Assembly (NCBI RefSeq): GCF_043678055.1
Contig: NZ_JBHEQA010000001.1
Coordinates: forward strand, 186,001-250,000
DNA: 64,000 bases
Origin: Spongiimicrobium salis
GTDB lineage: Bacteria; Bacteroidota; Bacteroidia; Flavobacteriales; Flavobacteriaceae
Reading direction: 5' to 3'
This document shows, piece by piece, positions 7,964 through 16,296 of the stretch. Below the pieces are notes generated by a model, which ran no database searches, had not been told where the DNA came from, and saw nothing but the letters and a program-made list of their open reading frames with translations. The first letter of the stretch is position 1. The number at the start of each line of letters is the position of its first letter. The position numbers and the translations under genes were made by a program.

Positions 7964-8008
7964 TAAACGGGATTTTTCACAAATTGAGTGAAAATTCCCT
8001 TTGTTTAG
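7963..8008 (+). terminator. Hairpin after tail copy 4
   Basis: CTAAAC-GGGATTTTTCAC, loop AAATTGA, then GTGAAAATTCCC-TTT-GTTTAG form a long near-perfect hairpin. It lacks a strong T run after the stem, so termination is less certain. About 235 bases without other features follow, up to the next gene. Confidence 0.45.
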
Positions 8009-8243
8009 CTTTCAACTCTGGCATAAAAAGGTCATACTGAGACTTTGTAATTTAGCCCAACACCACAAACCTTCTTTCTTCATAAGTGCATAAAATTTAA
8101 AAAATAAAATACTAGGTAAGCGTACCCCATATTTTAAACTTTACACGCTTTGTGTAATATTATCTTTTTAAACGCCTTCTTTTCTTTTGCCAATTGTTCT
8201 TAGATGAATATTGAATTTACTTGTTTCCACTTTTGTTATAACC

Positions 8244-8888
8244 CTATTTTGAATAACCTAAAACTGGATATTGATGTACCCATTTATTTTGTAAAGACTC
8301 GGTTAAAATAAATTCAGCAGTATCGATTCTATTAATTTTAAAATTACCCTCCCCAATTTTCCTATTTTTTATAAGGTAATCTTTACTTTTTCCATTGAGT
8401 AGGTAAGTAGGGCGAACGATTGTCCAGTTTATATTTTGTGTATACTGTTCTATGATGGTTTCCATTTTCATCATATCCATATAAGAGTTCATCAGCATTG
8501 GCCTAAACAAATACCTATAATACCAAGGTGCTTTTTCGTCATATTCTACACCAGCCGAACTAATTACAATAAGCCTTTTTAAGTTTAAAAAAAGCATTTC
8601 CTGAATAATAGTATACACAGAGTTACTGTATAAAGTTGTTGGTGTAGCAGCGTCTTTACCGCTGCCAGAACCAATAACTGATACAATGATGTCACAACCA
8701 TTCATTGCTGCTCGAACACTGAAAGGATTTTCAAAAGAATAGGGAATTACTTCAATATCTTTTTTGAAATCTTTCATAGATTCCTCATTACGGACGGCTG
8801 CACGGATTGAGGCGTTATTCTTTATAGATTTTTTTACTAATTCAATCTCAGTTTGTCCATTTGCTCCAAAGACACATATTTTTTTCAT
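8244..8888 (-). CDS. NAD(P)-binding protein, NmrA/atypical SDR type
   Basis: A 214-residue cytoplasmic Rossmann-fold protein. The dinucleotide-binding start MKKICVFGANGQTEIELVKK (GxxGxT type) is followed by RAAVRNEESM, where the arginines suggest NADP(H). VISVIGSGSGKD and LIVISSAGVEY are further family landmarks, and IVRPTYLLNGK lies near residue 160. There is no classical catalytic YxxxK, so it may be a reductase of the atypical class or a regulator. It begins 10 bases after the TonB receptor and is surely in the same operon, which suggests that it works on an imported compound or is controlled by the same signal. Confidence 0.8.
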   Translation of the reverse strand: MKKICVFGANGQTEIELVKKSIKNNASIRAAVRNEESMKDFKKDIEVIPYSFENPFSVRAAMNGCDIIVSVIGSGSGKDAATPTTLYSNSVYTIIQEMLFLNLKRLIVISSAGVEYDEKAPWYYRYLFRPMLMNSYMDMMKMETIIEQYTQNINWTIVRPTYLLNGKSKDYLIKNRKIGEGNFKINRIDTAEFILTESLQNKWVHQYPVLGYSK

Positions 8889-8898
8889 AGTGTTGATT

Positions 8899-11265
8899 TT
8901 AAAAGTCTACTACTATTCCCAAACTTGGTATTATTTGTCCTGTATCGGTATCAATCTCAACTAGACTTCGAGGTTGAGTAATATTACCAGCAGAATTTCT
9001 TGCCAATCCAAATTGAGGTGTTTGAGGAGACTCTTGTGCGAGTATATTTTGCGCTTCTGCGAAAACGTTAAGTGACCAATTTTTAAAATTCCATTTTTTA
9101 TCTATTCTAATATCTAATTGACTAAATATGTCTAGTTCTTCTTCACCTAGACGACTGTAGTCTAAAATCACTTCAGGGTAGTTGGCTAAAGTAGCATCTT
9201 GGTCGGTAGGCACAAATGGTGTATTTCCCGCAAAACGATAGCGAGTACTTATTTCCCAGTTTTTTGGCAGCTTATAACCTCCCGTAAAAGAAATCAAATG
9301 TCTACTATCCCATACCGACGGAACAAAATTGTTCCTATCAAATCCAGTGAATTCACTGTAAAACCAAGTATAAGAGAATATACCAAAGAAATTATTTGTG
9401 AGCTTCTGTTGAAATTGAAATTCAAGCCCATAGCTTCTTCCTCTTCCTACAGTTTGAATTTCTTCACTACCTAATACTTCAAAATCAGCACCTTTATTTG
9501 CTAACGAGACTTCATCTAATACGGACACAGGATAATCATCATATCTCTTATAAAAACCTTCTAAAGAAAAGCTAGCAGAAGGATTCAAAAAATATTCCAC
9601 TCCTAAAACATAATGGTCGCTCAGGGTATACTTTACATTATCATTTATAAGTTCGTTCTGATTGTTTCTAAAACCTAGAATGGTGTAAGGTGGTAATTTA
9701 TAATATCTTCCAATAGTTCCGTTAATACTCCAATCATCAGTAAGCTTGTATGAGATAGCAGCTCTGGGCGAGAAGGTATCTAATAAATTGGAATCATCTA
9801 AAAAAGTATCGTCATCAATTCTAAAACCAAAAGAGACATCCAATTTATCATCCAGAAAAGAGTTGGTCATATTAGCAAATACACCATATTTGACAAAATC
9901 AATATCTGTATTAAAAATCTGATTGTCTGTTAGATTAGTAGTACTATTTTCATAATCTGAGTATTGTGCATTAAAACCTGAAAAGAATTTCCAATCTCCG
10001 AAAAATTTAGTGAGTTCGTATCTTAATTTAGTTTCAGATTCAGTAGCATCATTACTAAATATAACACCTTGTTCATTCTCCGGGTCACTGAACCGCGTAA
10101 ACTCATTTACAAGGGTGTTGTTGCTAATGGTTGTTTGCATAAAACCAGAACCATCTTTAAACCTACTTTTCCAAGTTAAACCTATTGCATTAGTACGCTG
10201 GTCTATAAATGGGGCTTGTTCTAGTTGTGCTTGTTGTTCAGCATCAAAATCATCTGGAGCCTCAACAGAAAAATCATCTATAGACCCTAAACCTATAAGT
10301 GTGATACTGTTGTAATCATCTATCTTGTGATTAAGTTTATACTGATAATCCCAATAATCAGGCCTAAACGGCAGACCGATTGCGTCAAATAAAAATTGTA
10401 AATAGCTACGACGTGCCGATGCTAAAAAAGTAGTTTTTGATTCATCATTCTTACCTTTAAATAGTGGTCCTTCAAATGTGAGAGCTGCTTCGCTCGCACT
10501 TACCCTAAAGTTTCCAGAAAAATCACGAGGATTACCATTTCGTTGAGAAAATTGAAGGACTCCAGAAAGAGGGTTGTCGTACTGAGCACCAAATGCAGAG
10601 CTAGATAATGTGACATCACTTATAAAAGATACATTGACCATACCAACCGGCCCCCCCGCACTACCTTGAGTTGAAAAATGATTAATGTTAGGTACTTCCA
10701 TACCATCCAAGTAGTACACAGTTTCATTAGGCGCACCACCACGAATTATTAAATCATTTCTAAAGCCACCTATGGATGGGGAAACTCCAGGAAGTGTCTG
10801 AGCGACTTGAACAACATCATTATTACTTCCAGGATAATTAGCAATTTCAGCCGCGCCTAGTGATTGTACTGAAAGTGGTGTTTCTCTAGGGCGACTTATT
10901 TTACTGGCATTTGAAAGTATAACTTCATCCAATACCGCTGCAGATTCCTTCAACACAAAGTTGTAGGCAATATTTCCTCTTGATTTAATAATAATATTAA
11001 ATTTAGTTTGAGTTTCATAGCCTAAATAACTAGCAACTAAATTATAAGAACCCGTAGGAGCATTTGATATAATATATTTCCCGTCAAAATCCGTACTTGC
11101 TCCTACTTCAGTTTTTTCTAAGTATACAGATGCTCCAGGTATTGGAGTACCTACCTCATCGGTAACTATTCCATAAATTTCGCCTGTTGTTTGTGCATTA
11201 ATAAACTGCATAGCTAAAATCCAAAATAGGATTAGGCTCATTTGACTTTTTAAATTCATTTTCAT
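8899..11265 (-). CDS. TonB-dependent outer-membrane receptor
   Basis: A 788-residue outer-membrane importer. A signal peptide (about residues 1-24, ending FINAQ) precedes a carboxypeptidase-regulatory-like domain (about 26-112, GEIYGIVTDEVGTPIPGASV). The plug domain follows (about 118-235, with PGVSPSIGGFRNDLIIRGG and VYYLDGMEVPNINHF), then a 22-strand barrel ending in an aromatic residue (LGIVVDF). No SusD partner lies beside it, so it is unlikely to be a glycan-import pair. The divergent sigma-54 activator and the sigma-54-like promoter upstream suggest induction by a signal sensed by the activator's GAF domain. The substrate cannot be told from the sequence. Confidence 0.9.
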   Translation of the reverse strand: MKMNLKSQMSLILFWILAMQFINAQTTGEIYGIVTDEVGTPIPGASVYLEKTEVGASTDFDGKYIISNAPTGSYNLVASYLGYETQTKFNIIIKSRGNIAYNFVLKESAAVLDEVILSNASKISRPRETPLSVQSLGAAEIANYPGSNNDVVQVAQTLPGVSPSIGGFRNDLIIRGGAPNETVYYLDGMEVPNINHFSTQGSAGGPVGMVNVSFISDVTLSSSAFGAQYDNPLSGVLQFSQRNGNPRDFSGNFRVSASEAALTFEGPLFKGKNDESKTTFLASARRSYLQFLFDAIGLPFRPDYWDYQYKLNHKIDDYNSITLIGLGSIDDFSVEAPDDFDAEQQAQLEQAPFIDQRTNAIGLTWKSRFKDGSGFMQTTISNNTLVNEFTRFSDPENEQGVIFSNDATESETKLRYELTKFFGDWKFFSGFNAQYSDYENSTTNLTDNQIFNTDIDFVKYGVFANMTNSFLDDKLDVSFGFRIDDDTFLDDSNLLDTFSPRAAISYKLTDDWSINGTIGRYYKLPPYTILGFRNNQNELINDNVKYTLSDHYVLGVEYFLNPSASFSLEGFYKRYDDYPVSVLDEVSLANKGADFEVLGSEEIQTVGRGRSYGLEFQFQQKLTNNFFGIFSYTWFYSEFTGFDRNNFVPSVWDSRHLISFTGGYKLPKNWEISTRYRFAGNTPFVPTDQDATLANYPEVILDYSRLGEEELDIFSQLDIRIDKKWNFKNWSLNVFAEAQNILAQESPQTPQFGLARNSAGNITQPRSLVEIDTDTGQIIPSLGIVVDF

Positions 11266-11357
11266 TCGTTTTGTTATTTGTCTATTTATTGTGTTTTATT
11301 TAAAATAATAGGTTGCTTAATAAATACTATTATTGGTTTATTTTTTTATCCTATATT

Positions 11358-11371
11358 GCTAAAGTGATACC
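11358..11371 (-). promoter_or_regulatory. Sigma-54-type promoter of the TonB-receptor operon
   Basis: On the minus strand TTGGTATCACTTTAGCAA has the invariant GG-N10-GC spacing (GG at 11371-11370, GC at 11359-11358) and resembles TGGYAYR-N4-TTGCA. It lies 93 bases before the receptor ATG. An 8-bp inverted repeat (AATAATAG/CTATTATT, 11304-11334) sits in the expected leader. Confidence 0.65.
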
Positions 11372-11389
11372 AATTTTATGTTTTTTTGA

Positions 11390-11408
11390 AGTTATTTTTT
11401 AAATAACT
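11390..11408. promoter_or_regulatory. Possible activator-binding palindrome
   Basis: AGTTATTT-TTT-AAATAACT is a perfect 8+8 palindrome about 20 bases upstream of the sigma-54-type -24 element. It is a candidate upstream activating sequence for the divergent regulator. The AT-rich makeup raises the odds of chance. Confidence 0.35.
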
Positions 11409-11511
11409 GATAATCATATAATTGAATTGCATTAACTATTTTAATGTGATTTCAAAAAAAACGAATAGTTGTGTATACGCTAAATAAATAACCCAATAAT
11501 TGAATTTTTTG

Positions 11512-13599
11512 ATGAATGGAAAGGACTATGAACTTCTTCTAGATATTAATATAGCACTATCGAAAACTCAAACTCGAAAAGAGTTGATTCGTTTAATCTT
11601 TGAAGAAGTAAGCAAGGTTTTTGTATTTGATTGCCCAGGGCTTTTTACAATAGATGCATGTGGCGAGTATCATACTGAATTATCTGACGCAAATAGTGTG
11701 ATGGACCCAGTAAATAGATATGTATATGAACATATGGATGGTAATAGTTATCCGCACAAAAACAGCGCTATTGAACATTGGGCTAGTTTAAAAACACCTA
11801 AAGTTTTCAATCTTCGAGATTTACACGAAAATATAGCCACACATCCACATTTTCCACATATGCTTAATGCAGGATTGGTGACTGTAATGGCTGGTGCATT
11901 GGTACATGAGGGGCAAAGTGTAGGCACTTTATGTCTTAGTAGTAAAAATCCAAAAGCGTATAATACAAAGGATATCCCTAGATTTCAGGCAATTTGTAAT
12001 CAATTAGCTATAGCAGTAAGTCATATTCAGTCTAAAGATAAAATTCAACTCAATGATTGGTTACATAAGGCACAGCTTCAAATTATAGATGCCTTTCATA
12101 GTAATAGTTCTTGGGAAAATAAATTGATACAGGTTTCAAAAACGTTGAGAAGTGGTATTCCATTTGATACAGTCACTTTCAGTATGATGGGCGATAGATT
12201 TAAAGAAGTAAATTATGGTGTTCAAAACGTAGCTTCTTACGAGTTTAGAGCGATATCTTTAGAATCCTTTTTAAATATGACTCAATTAGATTTAGATGTT
12301 TTTAAAAAATATTTATTAGTTAATACTAGCAATACACCAAGAATATCTAACTTCAAGAAGTATAAAAAAGAGTTAGAAAGTCAGAAGGTGAAGCAAGTAA
12401 TCAACAAAATATTTCGAATTCAGAGTAGTCTAACTTTTATGCTTGAAGTTAACTCGGAAAAGTTTTATGTTGCTTTTTATAGTAAAGATAAAAATCCTTT
12501 TCAAAAAAGACATATTACTCTTTTTGAAAGCCTACAATCTATCTTAATTCAATCACTTGAAAAATCATTACTTTTTAATGAAGTGCTGCGTTTAAATAGG
12601 TTGTTAACTGAAGAAAAAAGATATTTAAAGGAGCAAGTTAATAGCAGGTATAGTATTTCTGAATTAATAGGCGAGAGCCTTCCGATGCAACAAGTTTTTG
12701 AGAAAGTTAATCTTGTTAAAAACACAGATACTAATATTCTTATTTTAGGAGAAACCGGAACAGGAAAGGAAGTTATCGCAAGAGTGCTGCACGAGCAATC
12801 ACTAAGAAAAGAAAAACCTTTGATTAAAGTAAATTGTGCCTCGCTACCAAAAGAATTGATAGAATCAGAATTGTTTGGGCACGAAAAAGGAGCTTTTACC
12901 GGTGCCTTGCAACAACGCATTGGTAAATTCGAACTAGCTAATGGTGGGACTTTGTTTTTAGATGAAATAGGCGAGTTACCACTAGAACTTCAGCCTAAAT
13001 TACTTAGAGCCATACAAGAAAGAGAGTTTGAACGACTTGGGGGACATAATACCATAAAAGTAAGTGCTAGAATAATTGCAGCTACCAATATAAATTTACT
13101 GGAAGCCGTTGAGGAAGGACGCTTTAGAGCAGATTTATACTATAGGTTGAGTGTCTTTCCAATAACTCTCCCGCCATTAAGAGACCGAGGTCAAGATATT
13201 GAGTTGATAACAAACCATTTTGTCAAGATATTTAGTCAGAAATTTGGGAAAGAGGGTATATGTCTTAATAAGTCTGTACAGCAGTTATTAAACACCTATG
13301 ATTGGCCAGGTAATGTAAGAGAATTGTCTAATGTGATTGAACGGTCAGTTCTTCTTACAGATAATAAATATTTGAAGTTAGCTATGTCACAAAAAACTAA
13401 AAGAACTAGTACTACTTCTGTTTTTGAGTTTAAAACACTACAAGAAGCTGAGACCGCACTACTATTAGAAACCCTAGCTAAATGTAATGGTAAAGTTAGA
13501 GGTAAAGACGGAGCTGCAGAGAAGTTGGACATACCCCCTTCAACTTTAGAATACAGAATGAAGCGAGCTGGGATTACAAGACAAATGGTTTTGAAATAA
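11512..13599 (+). CDS. Sigma-54-dependent transcriptional activator, GAF-AAA+-Fis
   Basis: Cytoplasmic enhancer-binding protein of 695 residues. Its order is a GAF sensor (about 10-185), a middle region, an AAA+ domain (about 385-615) with Walker A GETGTGKE, the sigma-54 contact loop GAFTGA near 460 and Walker B LFLDEIGELP, then a Fis-type helix-turn-helix (about 655-695, GAAEKLDIPPSTLEYRMKR). The ATG at 11512 is chosen; a TTG at 11500 is in frame. It is divergent from the TonB receptor operon, which has a GG-N10-GC promoter, so that operon is the obvious target. A GAF rather than a receiver domain points to a small-molecule signal. Confidence 0.92.
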   Translation: MNGKDYELLLDINIALSKTQTRKELIRLIFEEVSKVFVFDCPGLFTIDACGEYHTELSDANSVMDPVNRYVYEHMDGNSYPHKNSAIEHWASLKTPKVFNLRDLHENIATHPHFPHMLNAGLVTVMAGALVHEGQSVGTLCLSSKNPKAYNTKDIPRFQAICNQLAIAVSHIQSKDKIQLNDWLHKAQLQIIDAFHSNSSWENKLIQVSKTLRSGIPFDTVTFSMMGDRFKEVNYGVQNVASYEFRAISLESFLNMTQLDLDVFKKYLLVNTSNTPRISNFKKYKKELESQKVKQVINKIFRIQSSLTFMLEVNSEKFYVAFYSKDKNPFQKRHITLFESLQSILIQSLEKSLLFNEVLRLNRLLTEEKRYLKEQVNSRYSISELIGESLPMQQVFEKVNLVKNTDTNILILGETGTGKEVIARVLHEQSLRKEKPLIKVNCASLPKELIESELFGHEKGAFTGALQQRIGKFELANGGTLFLDEIGELPLELQPKLLRAIQEREFERLGGHNTIKVSARIIAATNINLLEAVEEGRFRADLYYRLSVFPITLPPLRDRGQDIELITNHFVKIFSQKFGKEGICLNKSVQQLLNTYDWPGNVRELSNVIERSVLLTDNKYLKLAMSQKTKRTSTTSVFEFKTLQEAETALLLETLAKCNGKVRGKDGAAEKLDIPPSTLEYRMKRAGITRQMVLK

Positions 13600-13941
13600 G
13601 TTATGGATAAATACATAATTTAAGATGATTCCTAATGAACTGGGATATGCACTCATAACCCGAAGGTCGTATATAAACTCTAATAAGAAATACACCTCAG
13701 AAATAATTTATTTTTATCTTTTTTTATTTCAATCATAAAATCTTTTGACCTGAGTTCAATTAATAAATATCTAGTTTTCGGATATACGTTATTTTGACTT
13801 ATTTCAGAATCCCAAGATCTATTACAAATAATAATCGAACTCAAGTTTTTTGCTAATTAGAATCAAGCGTTTCTAACATGAAATGATTTATTGATAATAA
13901 TTTCAATGTCTTCTCTCAAAAAGTTCGAACTCTGTCCCTTC
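13600..13941. other. Intergenic DNA without a recognisable gene
   Basis: About 340 bases of AT-rich sequence after the activator. I see no coding frame, RNA gene or clear terminator before the right direct-repeat copy. Confidence 0.4.
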
Positions 13942-14031
13942 AAGGTCACGGGTAAATAGTGCAATAAGAAAAAACACCAAGCTCGCTTGAGCGTTTTTTT
14001 TGTTTGGACTATGTTCAAAGCGGAGCTTTGC
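13942..14031 (+). repeat. Right copy of the 90-bp direct repeat
   Basis: AAGGTCACGGGTAAATAGTG and the following CAATAAGAAAAAACACCAAG, AAGCTCGCTTGAGCG and TTCAAAGCGGAGCTTTGC match 7525-7613 with a few changes. The copy includes the last bases of the tRNA and its terminator, so the original was probably tRNA-derived. Confidence 0.8.
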
Positions 14032-14054
14032 TAGATTGAGGAGCGAAGCAAACA

Positions 14055-14122
14055 ATCCTGCATGGCAGGATGCCAGCTCACCATCTGGCTCCTCACTATC
14101 AAAGATCTACCAGATCTTTGAT
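14055..14122. repeat. Cluster of three tandem hairpins
   Basis: Three perfect inverted repeats follow one another: ATCCTGC-ATG-GCAGGAT (14055-14071), GCCAG-N8-CTGGC (14072-14089) and ATCAAAGATCT-ACC-AGATCTTTGAT (14098-14122). They lie between two tRNA-tail copies. They may be a structured RNA, a REP-like element or the end of a mobile element. Confidence 0.55.
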
Positions 14123-14135
14123 TCCCGTTCGCCCC

Positions 14136-14172
14136 CCTGTCGAGGTCACTGAAGGTTCGAGGTTTGAATCCA
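14136..14172 (+). repeat. tRNA-Arg tail copy 5 and a T-arm fragment
   Basis: CCTGTCGAGGTCAC (14136-14149) repeats the tRNA-Arg end exactly. Shortly after, GGTTTGAATCC (14162-14172) repeats part of the tRNA T-arm. No complete tRNA can be folded here. Confidence 0.65.
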
Positions 14173-14202
14173 GCAAGATTTAGGTCCAGAACACTAAATA
14201 AA

Positions 14203-14244
14203 TCAAAAACCCTTCAAATATCACCATTTGAAGGGTTTTTGATT
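14203..14244. terminator. Strong bidirectional terminator
   Basis: Perfect 18-bp stem ATCAAAAACCCTTCAAAT / ATTTGAAGGGTTTTTGAT around a six-base loop, with A and T runs on both sides. It separates the tRNA-repeat block from the next operon on the minus strand. Confidence 0.7.
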
Positions 14245-14419
14245 TTTAACAAGACACTAATCGCAATCAACCTATAAATCCTGATGATTTTGAGACTATT
14301 GTTGGTACTATTGTCAATAATGAGCTTCCATTTCACCTTTAATAATGCGGCTTTCGGAATTAGCTCGTGGCAAGACACAAAAAAAATTGACCCGAAGGTT
14401 TATATGTCGTTATACAGAA

Positions 14420-15100
14420 TTATATACGAAAGTTAGCTAGCACTTCCTTTTTTAAGCGTACACTTATGGGAATTTCATAATCACCAATAATTATTTCATT
14501 TTCTACAATGGTATCTACTTTATATTTAGATACTATATACGATTTGTGTGTTTGAATAAAATCATTCTCGGGCAATTGATCTTTAAAATCCTTTAACGTT
14601 ATTTGTGTAACTATCGTCTCTTTTGATGTGACTATTTTGATATAATTTTGCATTGCTTTTACAAATAGAATATCCTTTATATGTATCTTTTTAAGCTGTC
14701 TTTCATTTTTTAAAAAAAGTATGTTTTTTTCATCACTATATTCATAGTAACTGTTAACCTTATTAACCGCCTGTAAAAAACGCTTATAAGAAATGGGTTT
14801 TACTAAATAATCTAAAACGTTGTACCCAAAGCTTTGTAGCGCATATTCCTCATATGCCGTTGTCATAATAATTGAAGGTGATTTTTTTAAGCCTTTTAGC
14901 CAATCTACACCGGATAGTATGGGCATATTGATATCTAAAAAAATTAAATCAATTTCGTTGCTTTCTAGATAATGATTTGCTTGCAATACATTCTTACATA
15001 ACGCAACTACATTTAAGAACGAAATCTCTTTACAATAATCGTTAATGCCTTCTCTAGCGACAGGTTCATCATCTATGATCAAACAATTTAGTCGTTTCAT
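14420..15100 (-). CDS. LytTR-family response regulator
   Basis: A 226-residue cytoplasmic DNA-binding regulator. The receiver domain (about 1-120) has the acidic pair in CLIIDDEP, the phosphorylated aspartate in LIFLDINMPILSG near 55, threonine in IIMTTAYEEYA and lysine in YLVKPIS. The LytTR DNA-binding domain spans about 130-226 (KKIHIKDILFVKAMQNYIKI, TLKDFKDQLPENDFIQTHKSYIV). It begins 11 bases after the histidine kinase and forms the second gene of that operon. A double LytTR site lies upstream of the kinase at 16202-16231. Confidence 0.92.
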   Translation of the reverse strand: MKRLNCLIIDDEPVAREGINDYCKEISFLNVVALCKNVLQANHYLESNEIDLIFLDINMPILSGVDWLKGLKKSPSIIMTTAYEEYALQSFGYNVLDYLVKPISYKRFLQAVNKVNSYYEYSDEKNILFLKNERQLKKIHIKDILFVKAMQNYIKIVTSKETIVTQITLKDFKDQLPENDFIQTHKSYIVSKYKVDTIVENEIIIGDYEIPISVRLKKEVLANFRI

Positions 15101-15111
15101 TCTTTTACTTT

Positions 15112-16149
15112 TTATAAATCTATAGTCAAGTCTACTATAAATCTCGATTTTTTCTTATGTATAATCAATTCATGCCTATCCTCTGGATATACTATTGATA
15201 GGCGTTTTTTTACATTTGTTAAGCCAATTCCGCCAACAGCATTCTTAGCAGTTGCACTATCAAAAGTATTTGCACAATGTAGCGAGAGCTTACCTCCTAC
15301 TTCTTTAATGTTTATTTCTATACTATTGTCATTATTATTAGTGTGATTACTACAGTGCTTAAATGCGTTTTCTATAATAGGAATTAATAATAATGGAACT
15401 ATTTTTTTTGCGGCATTCTCAAATTCTATAGTGTAGGCCAGCTGAATATCTGAACCCTTTCGGGTTTTTTCCATTTTAATATATTGTAATACAAAGTCTA
15501 ATTCTTTTTCTAATATAATTTCAGTACCACTTTCATACAATTGATAGCGTAGTAGCTCCGAAAACTGAAGCAATGTATCTTTAGCCAAGGCATTATTTTT
15601 ACCTATTAAGTGGTACACATTATTAATTCCATTAAATAAAAAGTGAGGATTTAACTGGGCCTTTAGATATTTTAATTCAGCCTTAAATGATTCTTGTATT
15701 AGTTGTTGTTTTTCCTTTTCAGATTTTTTATGGGCGTGTCTTAAAATATAATAAAAGCCCGCAATGCTATAAAAGATATTAACAAAAACAGTAAGGCTAA
15801 AGTTATCCTCAAATTCATCTGTATCATATATTTCAAATATATCATACAGCATATAGTCAAAATAGGTTTCAACCAGTGAAACTACTATGCATATAGAAAT
15901 AGAAAGCACATAGTATATTGCCTTTTTTTTCTGCATATAAATTTTTGGCACCAACCAAAACACCTGTATATAAAACAAAAAGAAATTGGTAAAAAGCCCA
16001 TAGGTATAGGCATAGGCTAAACTATTGGGATCATAAACATTATTAAACCCGTTCCAATCTGAATGGACAACAAAAGCAAACAACCAATAATTTAACCCCC
16101 AGAACAGCAGGTGCAGTACTATTTTCTTTATTGATTTGATTTTGTCCAT
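15112..16149 (-). CDS. LytS-like membrane histidine kinase
   Basis: A 345-residue sensor kinase with four predicted membrane segments in the first 150 residues (for example VLHLLFWGLNYWLFAFVV), a short coiled coil, and the His_kinase domain with phosphoacceptor LNPHFLFNGINNVYHLI near 165-185. The ATPase region contains PLLLIPIIENAFKH and GGIGLTNVKKRL. It has no separate extracellular sensor domain, so the signal is probably felt in the membrane. It is the first gene of the operon with the LytTR regulator and divergent from an alpha/beta hydrolase lipoprotein. Confidence 0.92.
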   Translation of the reverse strand: MDKIKSIKKIVLHLLFWGLNYWLFAFVVHSDWNGFNNVYDPNSLAYAYTYGLFTNFFLFYIQVFWLVPKIYMQKKKAIYYVLSISICIVVSLVETYFDYMLYDIFEIYDTDEFEDNFSLTVFVNIFYSIAGFYYILRHAHKKSEKEKQQLIQESFKAELKYLKAQLNPHFLFNGINNVYHLIGKNNALAKDTLLQFSELLRYQLYESGTEIILEKELDFVLQYIKMEKTRKGSDIQLAYTIEFENAAKKIVPLLLIPIIENAFKHCSNHTNNNDNSIEINIKEVGGKLSLHCANTFDSATAKNAVGGIGLTNVKKRLSIVYPEDRHELIIHKKKSRFIVDLTIDL

Positions 16150-16201
16150 TGGTATGTTTTGTACAAAGAAACCTATTCTTTATTTGTAATTAAGTAATTC
16201 T

Positions 16202-16231
16202 TACGTTCGTCAAGAACTATGCAACGGTCGT
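16202..16231 (+). promoter_or_regulatory. LytTR double binding site
   Basis: TACGTTCGT (16202-16210) matches the published LytTR half-site consensus at every position; AACGGTCGT (16223-16231) differs at one. They are direct repeats with a 12-base spacer, the usual geometry of two helical turns. The site lies between the kinase start (16149) and the hydrolase start (16297), so the pair may regulate both. Confidence 0.65.
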
Positions 16232-16296
16232 CAAATTATTCTATCCCAGAGCGTTTTCATCTATTTCTTTGCCAGGAAATCATAAAAAAATTCATC

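Noticed and set aside
8899..11265. SusC/SusD glycan-uptake locus
   Set aside because: No SusD-like lipoprotein or glycoside hydrolase is next to the receptor, and the protein is shorter than most SusC.
14136..14180. A second tRNA gene
   Set aside because: Only the tRNA tail and part of the T-arm are present; no anticodon arm can be folded.
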